Positions 8,010-15,903 of a stretch of DNA of 64,000 bases are shown piece by piece. Where the stretch lies: assembly GCA_938036835.1 (NCBI GenBank), contig CALHWB010000052.1, positions 1-64,000 of the forward strand. The letters are read 5' to 3'. The notes below the pieces were generated by a model. It had not been told where the DNA came from. It saw only the letters and a list, made by a program, of their open reading frames with translations, and made no database searches. Origin of the DNA: an uncultured Propionibacterium sp. (GTDB lineage Bacteria > Actinomycetota > Actinomycetes > Propionibacteriales > Propionibacteriaceae). The translations under genes and the position numbers were made by a program. Position 1 is the first letter of the stretch, and every line of letters begins with the position of its first letter.

Positions 8010-9140
8010 GTGAAAGCACTGATTGATAGGTCTAACAGGCGCTGGATCGCTCCCGCTGCCGCAGCGGGGCTGGTGATAGCCAGTCCCGCATTGTGGGCGG
8101 CGGTGGCCACCGCGGAACCGGCATTGCCGCAACGCACCGCTGAGCAGATCATCGCCGACGTGCTGGCAGCCTCGCCGGTCGCCTTGTCGGGTGAGGTACA
8201 GCAGCGGGTCGATCTGGGGCTACCGGATCTCACCATGGGATCCGGAGTGGATTTCACCGAGCCGAGTTCGGTATGGGCGCTGGTATCTGGCACCCATACC
8301 TGGCGTATCTGGTATGACGGAGATCGTTCCTACCGGGTGTCCGTCATCCAGGGTGCGGCCGAATCGGATGTGATCTGCAATGGCGCAGTCACCTGGATCT
8401 GGTCGTCGCAAAAGCAGACTGCGATCCGCGATCAGGCTGCCACCGGGCAGTTGCAACCCCGGGGTAGGCTACCGATTCCCCAGCAATCCCCAGCCGAGAC
8501 GGCACGAGACCTGTTGAACAGCATCACCGACTATTCAGCGGTGACCACCGATGCCAATGTTCGGGTAGCCGGTCGCGCCGCCTACGAACTGGTCATCACC
8601 CCGAATGACACCCAGACCAGGATCAAACAGGTACACCTGGCAGTCGATGCCGAAACCAGTCAGCCGTTACGACTACAGATTTACTCGACAATCAGTGCCG
8701 GCCCGGCGATCGAAATCGGCTATACTCAACTCAGCTATTCGGCCCCCAATGCGTCGGTGTTCGAGTTCACCCCGCCTCCGGGCGCCGAGATCCGCGAAAC
8801 TGTCGAGTCAGCCGAATCACCGGTGTATCCCGACGATCCGGCCTCAGGGGGCGATCGGGGAAACCTGCCTGCCCAGTCCGGTCAGGATGAGGCGACGACC
8901 TCCGGTGCCTCACCGACGGTCTCGGGTGCCGGTTGGTCGACAGTGCTGGTGGTTGAATCTGGTCCCCTAACCGACTCCAGCGACGGGTCGATGCTGGCTA
9001 GGCAGCTTCCAAGAGTATCGGGAGACTGGGGTAGTGGCAGTGTTCTGGATGGCAGTCTGATCTCGGTCGTGTTCGCCGACGATGGCCGGATCGCCTACGG
9101 CGCCGTGGCGCCTGAATCGTTGTATCAGGCGTTGCGGTGA
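8010..9140 (+). CDS. secreted LolA/RseB-like protein
   Basis: A 376-residue exported protein. A positively charged start and a hydrophobic stretch (about residues 12-32) ending at AVATAEP form a signal peptide or N-terminal anchor. The mature part begins with RTAEQIIADVLAASPVALSGEVQQ and continues with a beta-rich domain of the LolA/RseB/DUF2092 type, ending in KQVHLAVDAETSQPLRLQIYS and FEFTPPPGAEI. A low-complexity linker (about 275-310) and a shorter C-terminal domain follow. Such proteins bind lipids or act as regulators of envelope stress. The stop overlaps the GTG of the ABC ATPase gene, so it likely works with that exporter. Start GTG 8010 is supported by the promoter just upstream. Confidence 0.75.
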   Translation: MKALIDRSNRRWIAPAAAAGLVIASPALWAAVATAEPALPQRTAEQIIADVLAASPVALSGEVQQRVDLGLPDLTMGSGVDFTEPSSVWALVSGTHTWRIWYDGDRSYRVSVIQGAAESDVICNGAVTWIWSSQKQTAIRDQAATGQLQPRGRLPIPQQSPAETARDLLNSITDYSAVTTDANVRVAGRAAYELVITPNDTQTRIKQVHLAVDAETSQPLRLQIYSTISAGPAIEIGYTQLSYSAPNASVFEFTPPPGAEIRETVESAESPVYPDDPASGGDRGNLPAQSGQDEATTSGASPTVSGAGWSTVLVVESGPLTDSSDGSMLARQLPRVSGDWGSGSVLDGSLISVVFADDGRIAYGAVAPESLYQALR

Positions 9141-10069
9141 GCGACGCGGTCGTCTCGACCGGATTGACTAAACGCTTTGGCCGGCAGGCGGTCGTTGACC
9201 AGCTTGATCTTTCGGTGCCACGTGGCGCGGTATACGGCTTTCTGGGTCCGAATGGTTCAGGCAAGACTACGACCATCCGGATGTTGCTGGGATTGGTCGC
9301 GCCCACATCTGGAAGCAGTGAGATACTCGGCCACCGGCTGCCGACCGGTCTGACAGCGGCATTGCCACGGGTCGGGACCCTGGTGGAGGGGCCGGCTTTT
9401 CACCCCTACCTATCGGGTCGGGCCAATCTGGATCGGCTTGATGCCGCAGATCGGCATGCAAACCCGCAGACCTCTCGGGCAAGGTGCACCGCAGCGCTGG
9501 AGCGGGTGGGGTTGGCGGCGGCCGCCGACAAACGATACCGGACCTATTCCTTTGGTATGAAACAGCGATTGGCGATCGCGGGAGCGCTGTTGATGCCGCG
9601 AGAACTGCTAATCCTGGATGAACCCACCAATGGTCTGGACCCGCAAGGCACTCGGGAGGTGCGCAATCTGGTTGCCTCACTGGCCGGCGACGGGATCACT
9701 GTACTGGTCAGCAGCCATCTGCTCAGCGAAATCGAGCAGATCTGCACCCATGTCGGGGTGATGAACCGGGGCCGGCTGGTCGCCCAGGATTCCTTGACCG
9801 GACTACGGTCTGCGGCGGCACCCAGTGTCGAACTGCAAACCCCAGACCTGGGGGCTGCCGGGCAGGTTCTGGATCGGCTCGGCCTGACCACCACCGTGCG
9901 TCGGGATGACCGGATCCTGGAATTCAAACCGAACGAACTGCCCACCAGCCGGATTGTCGCCGAACTGGTGCACGCTCGGGTAGCTGTTGAAGCGTTCAAC
10001 GTACTTCAACCACGGCTGGAGGATCTGTTCGTGGCATTGACTGGGGAGGGCTTTGACGTCAGCGGATAG
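9137..10069 (+). CDS. ABC-2 type transporter ATPase
   Basis: A 310-residue ATPase of the DrrA/CcmA group, with Walker A GPNGSGKTTT, signature YSFGMKQRLAIAGALL, Walker B LLILDEPTNGLD and SSHLLSEIEQI. A C-terminal regulatory extension of about 90 residues is typical of bacitracin or drug-resistance ATPases. GTG at 9137 overlaps the stop of the LolA-like gene, and its own 3' end overlaps the permease gene by 17 bases, so the three are translated together. Substrate unknown; export of a lipid, peptide or drug is typical for the family. Confidence 0.92.
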   Translation: MSDAVVSTGLTKRFGRQAVVDQLDLSVPRGAVYGFLGPNGSGKTTTIRMLLGLVAPTSGSSEILGHRLPTGLTAALPRVGTLVEGPAFHPYLSGRANLDRLDAADRHANPQTSRARCTAALERVGLAAAADKRYRTYSFGMKQRLAIAGALLMPRELLILDEPTNGLDPQGTREVRNLVASLAGDGITVLVSSHLLSEIEQICTHVGVMNRGRLVAQDSLTGLRSAAAPSVELQTPDLGAAGQVLDRLGLTTTVRRDDRILEFKPNELPTSRIVAELVHARVAVEAFNVLQPRLEDLFVALTGEGFDVSG

Positions 10070-10877
10070 ACCGGCTGCCATGACCGCATTCATCAGGCTG
10101 CTGGGTAATGAGCTCAAACTGATCTTGGGGCGGCGCCGCAATCAAGCAGGTTTGGCGGTTTTGGCTGGGGTACCGGTGGTGATGGCACTGGCGCTGTTCT
10201 TCAGCGGCAGGCCCGCCAGGGGTCTCCTGGCAGGCAATGGACTGATGGTGCCGATGACAGCGTTGTACGCCGAGGTACCGTTCTTCCTGCCATTGGCGAT
10301 TGCAATGCTTTCGGGTGACTCGATCGCTGGTGAGGCGCAAATCGGGACGCTGCGTTATCTGCTAGCGGTGCCAGTTGGACGCAGCAGGCTGCTGATCGTC
10401 AAGGGATGCGCGCTGCTGGTGGGTTGCTTATTGAGCACCTGCGTAGTGGGTCTGATTGGTACCGGCACCGGACTTGCACTGTTCGGAGCCGGTCCCACCG
10501 TCGGGCTTTCGGGCGACAAACTTGAATTCGCAGACGCGGTGCTGCGCGTATCGCTCATGTACCTGTACACGGCGGTCGTGTTGATGGCCTTGGCCGGTAT
10601 TGGTTTGTTCATCTCAACCCTAACCGAACAGCCATTGGCCGCCACGGTGACCATCATGATCGTAAACATTCTGGGTTGGATAGCGGTTGCGATACCCGAG
10701 TTGGACTGGCTGCATCCTTGGCTGCTGCAGAATTGGGCGTTGCGGTTCACCGATCTGCTTAGCCAACCCATGTTCACCACCGACGTGGTACACGGCCTGT
10801 GGCTGGCGGCCGGGTATGTACTGGTTTTCGGGCTGGCCGCTTGGGCCCGGTTCGCCCGCAAGGACATCACGAGCTGA
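10053..10877 (+). CDS. ABC-2 type permease
   Basis: A 274-residue protein with six predicted membrane helices, beginning with a short cytoplasmic part (LGNELKLILGRRR) before the first helix, the usual design of ABC-2 permeases. LSGDSIAGEAQIGTLRYLLAVPVGRSRLLIVKG is the conserved coupling region. The TTG at 10053 is preceded by GGGGAGGG, although the spacing is very short; an ATG at 10080 would drop nine residues and has no ribosome site. It partners the ATPase encoded just upstream. Confidence 0.87.
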   Translation: MTSADRPAAMTAFIRLLGNELKLILGRRRNQAGLAVLAGVPVVMALALFFSGRPARGLLAGNGLMVPMTALYAEVPFFLPLAIAMLSGDSIAGEAQIGTLRYLLAVPVGRSRLLIVKGCALLVGCLLSTCVVGLIGTGTGLALFGAGPTVGLSGDKLEFADAVLRVSLMYLYTAVVLMALAGIGLFISTLTEQPLAATVTIMIVNILGWIAVAIPELDWLHPWLLQNWALRFTDLLSQPMFTTDVVHGLWLAAGYVLVFGLAAWARFARKDITS

Positions 10878-10903
10878 ACCGGGCCCCGAATCCGCGCTGG
10901 CCA

Positions 10904-11482
10904 TCAGCGGGGGCCGCCGCCATAGTCGATGACACCGGCTTCGGCGGCCTTCAATACGGCATTCGCCTCTTCCCGGGTGAGAGTGCCGGCCGATACCGCA
11001 TCGTCCAGCCTGGTCTGGAATTCCGACTTGCGACCGGCGTCCGCACTTTCACGGATTTCCGCTACCGCCTGGCTGAGGGTCTCCTTGTCGATACCGAGTT
11101 GGTTGGCCAACTCGGTTAAGAAAGCATCTTCGCGAGTCGCGCGATCGGTCTCATCCGGAGTGTTCGGTGGGGTTGACTGGGGCTGGCCGTTCTGGGCCGG
11201 CCGGGTAGCTTGATGCGCGGCCTGGATGGCCTGCTTGACTTTGGTCTGGTCCAGGCCGAGACGTTCAGCCAATTGGGCAGCCAACCGATCCTCGGTCCGA
11301 TCGTCGTGCTTGCTACCGCGATCTTCGGGGGGCATTTGCCGGCGGTCGGAATTAGTGCTGGGCGAGGCAGTCGGTGAACTGGCATCGTTCGAGTCGGCGT
11401 TGGCCAGACCCACGCCAAGCAGGCTACCGATACCAACCAGGCCGGCGGCAGTGCCAAGTCCGATCTTGTGACTGGTCTTCAC
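10904..11482 (-). CDS. secreted acidic helical protein, unknown function
   Basis: A 192-residue protein with a signal peptide (positively charged start, hydrophobic core to about residue 25, probable cleavage at LANA-DS). After a Ser/Thr/Pro-rich linker it carries two related helical units, AERLGLDQTKVKQAI and ANQLGIDKETLSQAV, each starting a segment that ends in a basic/acidic helix, then SAGTLTREEANAVLKA. Similar small repeats occur in secreted actinomycete proteins of unknown role. It points toward the ABC-2 permease gene (convergent), with 26 bases between the stops. I do not recognise a specific function. Confidence 0.65.
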   Translation of the reverse strand: MKTSHKIGLGTAAGLVGIGSLLGVGLANADSNDASSPTASPSTNSDRRQMPPEDRGSKHDDRTEDRLAAQLAERLGLDQTKVKQAIQAAHQATRPAQNGQPQSTPPNTPDETDRATREDAFLTELANQLGIDKETLSQAVAEIRESADAGRKSEFQTRLDDAVSAGTLTREEANAVLKAAEAGVIDYGGGPR

Positions 11483-11572
11483 TGGGTTCTCCTTCGGTCA
11501 CTAACAGGTTCGTCGTGTTACCCAGTTGGCCAGTGTCGGTTGGCAGTCTGCTCTGTCTGGGCTGTGGGTAGG

Positions 11573-12373
11573 CTATGAATCCACAAACGGCCAAGCCCGT
11601 TCCATCGGCCCCGGCCGATCTGCCTCCCGGTAATGCTCTGTACCTAACCACAGTGTGAGCGCCGCTTCCGGCAATGAGAGCATCCATTGGGTATCGGATT
11701 GGCTGGCATACGCGACCAACGCGGCCCGCTTCCGATCGATAACCCCGGTGACATCCACCTGCCAACGCAGATCGGTCTCGGGTAGCCCGATCGGTAAACC
11801 GTCATCGCCGACCCATTCATCCAGATCCGTATCCAGGCCCAGTTCGCGTGCCTTGGGCGCCAGCCGGGTGGCGCGATCTCGGTTGCTGGTCTGTTCCAGT
11901 ACCCGTGGCCGGCGGTGTGCCAATTCAACAGCCCGGTAGGTTACTTGATGCACCTTGATGTGATCGGGATGGCCATAATTGCCATGCCAGTCATAGCCGA
12001 TCAGCGCATCGGCGTCCTCCTCGTCCAGGATGGCTGCCAGCCGGCCGGCGGCTTGATCCAGTGTGGCTTGCACGAAACTGCGTTGGTTGTTGTTCTGTTC
12101 CCAGCCGGTCATCCCGGAATCCTCATACCCTAACCAGGCAATGCGTTGGGTGCCGATCACTCGGGCCGCCGCCTCGGCTTCGGCTCGTCTTCGGTCGGCG
12201 ACCGATTCGCCGCTGGCCAGATCGGCTGGAACCGTGCCGTGTTCGCCGTTCGTGGCGAAGACCGTTACCACGCGATGCCCTAATGCTGCGGCGATGGACA
12301 TCGTTCCGGATGTTTGACTGGCTTCATCGTCTGGGTGAGCGTGAAAGAAGACGAGTGTCTGCACACCCACCAT
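11573..12373 (-). CDS. PIG-L/LmbE-family deacetylase
   Basis: A 266-residue metal-dependent deacetylase. The zinc-binding signature AHPDDE lies near residues 10-15 and a second ligand set is in GHPDHIKVHQ. The family includes mycothiol-pathway enzymes MshB and Mca, sugar deacetylases and antibiotic-pathway enzymes. It lacks the GGYPHPDH form seen in Mca and has GNYGHPDH instead, so I do not assign mycothiol specificity. The frame stays open to 12460, but the conserved domain begins directly after the ATG at 12373 and the longer start would overlap the divergent GOLPH3-like gene, so I chose 12373. No signal peptide. Confidence 0.8.
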   Translation of the reverse strand: MVGVQTLVFFHAHPDDEASQTSGTMSIAAALGHRVVTVFATNGEHGTVPADLASGESVADRRRAEAEAAARVIGTQRIAWLGYEDSGMTGWEQNNNQRSFVQATLDQAAGRLAAILDEEDADALIGYDWHGNYGHPDHIKVHQVTYRAVELAHRRPRVLEQTSNRDRATRLAPKARELGLDTDLDEWVGDDGLPIGLPETDLRWQVDVTGVIDRKRAALVAYASQSDTQWMLSLPEAALTLWLGTEHYREADRPGPMERAWPFVDS

Positions 12374-12458
12374 GATTGCAGATCGGACCGATTTGTCCGA
12401 TGGGTAACTTGGGCTCTGGGCTGCCGGCCTGGTAGGTGTCGGCGAGTAGGTTGGTGAC

Positions 12459-13091
12459 ATGGAAGCATGGGATAACTTGGCGCATCAGGTCACGCTGCTC
12501 TGTCTGGACCCGGTGTCGGGACGAGTCAGGCGTAGAGCCGATCTTGCCTTGGTCGCCGCTGGAGGCGCTCTGGCCGAGTTGGCATTCCAGGAGCGGGTAG
12601 GGTTGGTTGATAAGAAGGTCAAAGTGTATGACGAGCGACCTACTCAGGATCCATTGTTGGATGTGATGTTGCAGGTACTCGCCGGGCAGTCGGATCGCCG
12701 TCCTAGCCGGATTCTGACAGCCGCGCGCGGCACCTATCTCAAGCAGGCACTGGCCGAGTTGGTGGCCAATGGCTGGGTCAGTTTGCAGCCAGCCCATAGA
12801 TTTCGAGGCGACCGGTATCACGTGCTCGATAAGCAACGGCTGGAGCGCATCAGGGAACTGGTCACTGCCGGGGTGACCGATCCGGCTGGGGCGCCGGCCC
12901 GTGCGGCGTTCCTAGCGGGCATGGCTTTTGATCTGGCGCTGATCAAGGAACTCGCTCCCCAATTGAAGCTGCTGCAGCGGATGCGAATCGCCAGGGAACT
13001 GCGTGAGCGTGATTGGGTGGTCAAGGCCGTGAATGAGGTTATCGTGGCGCGGCGGGTCGCGGCAACCGCGGCAGCGTCAGCCAATGGCTGA
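12459..13091 (+). CDS. GOLPH3/VPS74-like (GPP34) protein
   Basis: A 210-residue protein of the GPP34 family. Features are a hydrophobic first helix region (LALVAAGGALAELAFQERVGLVD), RTPLLD-like element DPLLDVML, a Gly/Trp turn (LVANGWVSLQ) and the central AGMAFDLALIKELAPQL helix followed by ARELRERDWVVKAV. In eukaryotes GOLPH3 binds phosphoinositide membranes and glycosyltransferases; actinomycete homologues are common and their role is unclear. It is divergent from the PIG-L gene, with the two frames meeting in the same CATG at 12458-12461 if the longest PIG-L start were used. Confidence 0.82.
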   Translation: MEAWDNLAHQVTLLCLDPVSGRVRRRADLALVAAGGALAELAFQERVGLVDKKVKVYDERPTQDPLLDVMLQVLAGQSDRRPSRILTAARGTYLKQALAELVANGWVSLQPAHRFRGDRYHVLDKQRLERIRELVTAGVTDPAGAPARAAFLAGMAFDLALIKELAPQLKLLQRMRIARELRERDWVVKAVNEVIVARRVAATAAASANG

Positions 13092-13203
13092 GCCAGGTCG
13101 CCGGGCTCCCCGGGACATGGGCAGACACCGACCATGCGCCGAATCCGGCCGTCTCAGTAGCCCCGTGGCCAGAACCGGATAAGCCCGACACTTCACGAAG
13201 TGG

Positions 13204-13875
13204 TCATGTGGTCGGTGCAACTTGAACGACTGTTAGCAGGTCGTCCTGCACCCGGAATCGGATGTTGAACCCGGCGAAGCCAAACCCGTATTCACGTTCC
13301 GGGTCGCGTTGATAGGCCGGCCTTGGATCCTCGGCGAGTACACCCAGCAGCGCAGCCCGCCGATCGGCAGGCAATCGGGTGAGTAATTCATCGGAACAAG
13401 CAACCCGCAGCCGATGGGTCCTGTTCTGGGCGGTGAAACCGAATCTCGCCGTCGGGTGCTGGTCCTGAGCGATATAGGGTTTGATATCCCAGATTGGGGT
13501 ACGGTCAACCAGATCGGCCCCCGCCACCAGCAGCACCGGACCGCAGCGGGTATCGGGTTCGATGGCCAATAGCTGTACGCTCGACAACCCTATCGGGTTG
13601 GGACGGAATGGGGATCGGGTGGCGAACACGCCCATCCGGGTCTCACCACCAAGTCTGGGTGGCCGGACGGTGGGGGACCAGCCTTCACGTAGCGCCTCCG
13701 AGAACTGCCAGAGCAGCCACAGATGGCTGAAACCTTCCAGACCGCGGATCGCGTCCGGGTTGCGGAACGCGGGCTCGAAAACGATCCGAGCACGCAACTC
13801 GGACACCAGACCGGACTGCCTGGGGACACCGAACTTGGTCGGGAAATCGGTTCGGATCAGTGCGATGGTGATCAT
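13204..13875 (-). CDS. trmO: tRNA (N6-threonylcarbamoyladenosine37-N6)-methyltransferase
   Basis: A 223-residue TrmO (TsaA/YaeB) protein, which methylates t6A at position 37 of certain ANN-decoding tRNAs using S-adenosylmethionine. Diagnostic stretches are FPTKFGVPRQSGL, GLEGFSHLWLLWQF, GVFATRSPFRPNPIGLSSVQL and DLVDRTPIWDIKPYI. Length and domain order match the family, with a C-terminal beta domain ending in QVAP. It is convergent with the GOLPH3-like gene and divergent from the DUF808 gene. Cytoplasmic. Confidence 0.93.
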   Translation of the reverse strand: MITIALIRTDFPTKFGVPRQSGLVSELRARIVFEPAFRNPDAIRGLEGFSHLWLLWQFSEALREGWSPTVRPPRLGGETRMGVFATRSPFRPNPIGLSSVQLLAIEPDTRCGPVLLVAGADLVDRTPIWDIKPYIAQDQHPTARFGFTAQNRTHRLRVACSDELLTRLPADRRAALLGVLAEDPRPAYQRDPEREYGFGFAGFNIRFRVQDDLLTVVQVAPTT

Positions 13876-14036
13876 GGCATAGCGAACGGGGCCGCTGACT
13901 GCGTCCCGGGCATCGGGTTAGGCTGGCTCATGACGCGACGGTAGCTGTTCCACCTGGATTCGGTGCGCGATTCGCTGACTTCACCCTTGGATTGTTAGCC
14001 TCGCTCTGGTTTTCGATTCGACCCCGGGAGTTCGCT

Positions 14037-14975
14037 GTGGCAGGTGGATTGGCCGCGCTACTGGATGATGTCGCAATGATCGTTAAACTGGCCAGCAGTG
14101 CCAGCACGAAGGCGTTGGGTGTGGTGGTGGACGACTCCGCAGTCACCCCCCGATACGTGCATGGTTTCAGTCCAGCCCGGGAACTGCCGATCATCTGGCA
14201 GATCGCCAAGGGGTCATTGCGCAACAAGCTGGTGATTATCCTGCCGATTGCGATGCTGCTGAGTCAGTTCGCGCCCCTGCTGCTCCCGCCGATCCTGATG
14301 ATCGGCGGCGGCTACCTCTGCTTTGAGGGTGCCGAGAAGGTACTGGAGTATTTTGCCGTTGCCGATGCCCACCAGGAGCGTACGGAACACGTCGAACCGG
14401 TGATGGCGACCGGCGGCGAACAAGAGAAAAGAATGATTCGGGGAGCCATAACCACCGATCTGATCCTATCTACCGAGATCATGGTGATCTCGCTGAACCA
14501 GCTTTCCCAGGCGGCTTTCTGGCCGCGACTGGCCTCATTGGTACTGGTTGCGGTGTTCATGACCGGTGTGGTCTACGGGATGGTGGCGATCATCGTAAAG
14601 ATGGACGATGTGGGGCTGCGGCTGGCCGAAAACGGTCCGGCTGGGCGTCAGGCACTGGGACGCGCCCTGGTATCAGGAATGCCCAAGGTGATGTCTGTGC
14701 TGTCGGCGGTCGGTATCGTGGCCATGCTCTGGGTGGGGGGTCACATCTTGATCGTGGGAGCGCGCAATCTGGGCTGGGATTTGCCGTATGGGCTGTTGCA
14801 CCGCGTTACCGGGCCGATCGGGCAGCTGGCCGTGGTGGGTGGCCTGCTGGCCTGGCTGGTCGACACGTTGCTGTCCGCCGTGGTGGGTTTCCTCATCGGG
14901 GTTATTGTGGTCGGTATGGTTCGCGTATTGCCTTCCGGGTTTCACCGGGATCCGCATGAGAAGGTCAAACGCTAG
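14037..14975 (+). CDS. DUF808/YedI family membrane protein
   Basis: A 312-residue integral membrane protein of the DUF808 family. The N-terminus AGGLAALLDDVAMIVKLASS and the VNPARELPIIWQIAKGS-like segment at about residues 35-65 are typical, followed by several hydrophobic helices and a C-terminal pair separated by a Gly-rich turn. GGGAG at 14026-14030 lies six bases before GTG 14037, and family members start just before the AGGL motif, so I prefer this to the TTG at 13992. Function not known; E. coli YedI is uncharacterised. Convergent with the TetR gene. Confidence 0.88.
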   Translation: MAGGLAALLDDVAMIVKLASSASTKALGVVVDDSAVTPRYVHGFSPARELPIIWQIAKGSLRNKLVIILPIAMLLSQFAPLLLPPILMIGGGYLCFEGAEKVLEYFAVADAHQERTEHVEPVMATGGEQEKRMIRGAITTDLILSTEIMVISLNQLSQAAFWPRLASLVLVAVFMTGVVYGMVAIIVKMDDVGLRLAENGPAGRQALGRALVSGMPKVMSVLSAVGIVAMLWVGGHILIVGARNLGWDLPYGLLHRVTGPIGQLAVVGGLLAWLVDTLLSAVVGFLIGVIVVGMVRVLPSGFHRDPHEKVKR

Positions 14976-15034
14976 CAGTTAGCAGGCGGCTAATCCGCGG
15001 AAGGCCAGATCGGTCACCTGAACGATTGGCTTCG

Positions 15035-15682
15035 TTATATCTCTTGGGTCCCAAGGGCGCGGGTCAACATATCCACTACCGAGTCCACCACATTGCGCAC
15101 TTCTGGCGTCTCGAAATGATCATGGGCATGGCGCGCTTCTTCGTCGGTGATACCGAATCGAGACATGAGATAGTGGCCGAGCCCGATTAGCGTATGCTCG
15201 ATCAGCCATGCGGCGGCATCGGGATCGAGTTCGGGCCGCAGTTCCCCGCTTTGGATCCCTTCGGTGATTGCTTGCGTAACCCAATCATGGATCTGTCCAG
15301 TAGTTTTGCCCATGATCGTCGCTACGGCAGGCGTATTGTCGGTATATGCTTTAGCTATGATTGCCCAGCCGAGAGGATCATCCTTCTGATGGGTAGGGCT
15401 GCTAACAATCAATTTGGCCAGCAGGTCCGTGATGCTTGTCTCGGATTGATTCGTGCCAACCATCGCCATCCGCTGTTCCAGGGACTGGTTGATCACATAG
15501 ATGTAGGCATCCAATTTGTCTTCGAAGTATTGGTAGAAACTGCCCTTAGAGATGCCCGCATTCTGGGTTATCCGATCGACCGAAGCATGGGTGAATGAAT
15601 GCGCAGCGAACTCGGCACGCATCGTGTTCACCAAACGATCGCGCTTAGACCCTGCCAAATTGAAGAAGGTGGGTCGAGGCAT
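15035..15682 (-). CDS. TetR-family transcriptional regulator
   Basis: A 215-residue TetR repressor. The DNA-binding domain is at residues 10-60, with VDRITQNAGISKGSFYQYF as helix-turn-helix; the rest is a helical ligand-binding domain. I chose ATG 15682 because GGAGGGAGCC lies just before it. The frame continues to 15718, but that extension covers two overlapping palindromes at 15704-15724 that look like its own operator. No obvious target gene is adjacent on the same strand, so the ligand and regulon cannot be deduced from the window. Confidence 0.88.
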   Translation of the reverse strand: MPRPTFFNLAGSKRDRLVNTMRAEFAAHSFTHASVDRITQNAGISKGSFYQYFEDKLDAYIYVINQSLEQRMAMVGTNQSETSITDLLAKLIVSSPTHQKDDPLGWAIIAKAYTDNTPAVATIMGKTTGQIHDWVTQAITEGIQSGELRPELDPDAAAWLIEHTLIGLGHYLMSRFGITDEEARHAHDHFETPEVRNVVDSVVDMLTRALGTQEI

Positions 15683-15703
15683 GGCTCCCTCCTGCGACCG
15701 ATC

Positions 15704-15724
15704 AGTCATATGACTCATTAGTCA
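15704..15724. promoter_or_regulatory. probable TetR operator (three AGTCA/TGACT half-sites)
   Basis: AGTCATATGACT (15704-15715) is a perfect 12-base palindrome, and TGACT (15711-15715) pairs again with AGTCA (15720-15724) over four bases. The site is centred 30 bases upstream of the tetR start, where autorepression would occur. Confidence 0.55.
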
Positions 15725-15766
15725 CAGCTTAGCATGGATTGCCGAGGGCTACGAATGCGCGGTACG

Positions 15767-15796
15767 CGGTTGCGACCGGTCTTACGGTCGCAACCG
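15767..15796. repeat. 12-bp perfect inverted repeat in a divergent gap
   Basis: CGGTTGCGACCG, six bases, then its exact complement CGGTCGCAACCG. It lies between divergent genes (tetR and the DUF1846 gene), so it cannot end either transcript. It may be a regulator site or the stem of a small RNA. Confidence 0.5.
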
Positions 15797-15903
15797 ACTA
15801 ACCGGGTATCGGCAGCGCAATTGGATGGCTCGGCGATGTGTGGCCCCCTGGGCAGATCGATGGCGACTAGTATCTACGGGGTTGCCGAAGACAGGGGGAT
15901 GGG

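Noticed and set aside
12324..12836. 170-codon frame crossing the PIG-L/GOLPH3 junction
   Set aside because: Overlaps two well supported genes on both strands and has no family signal.
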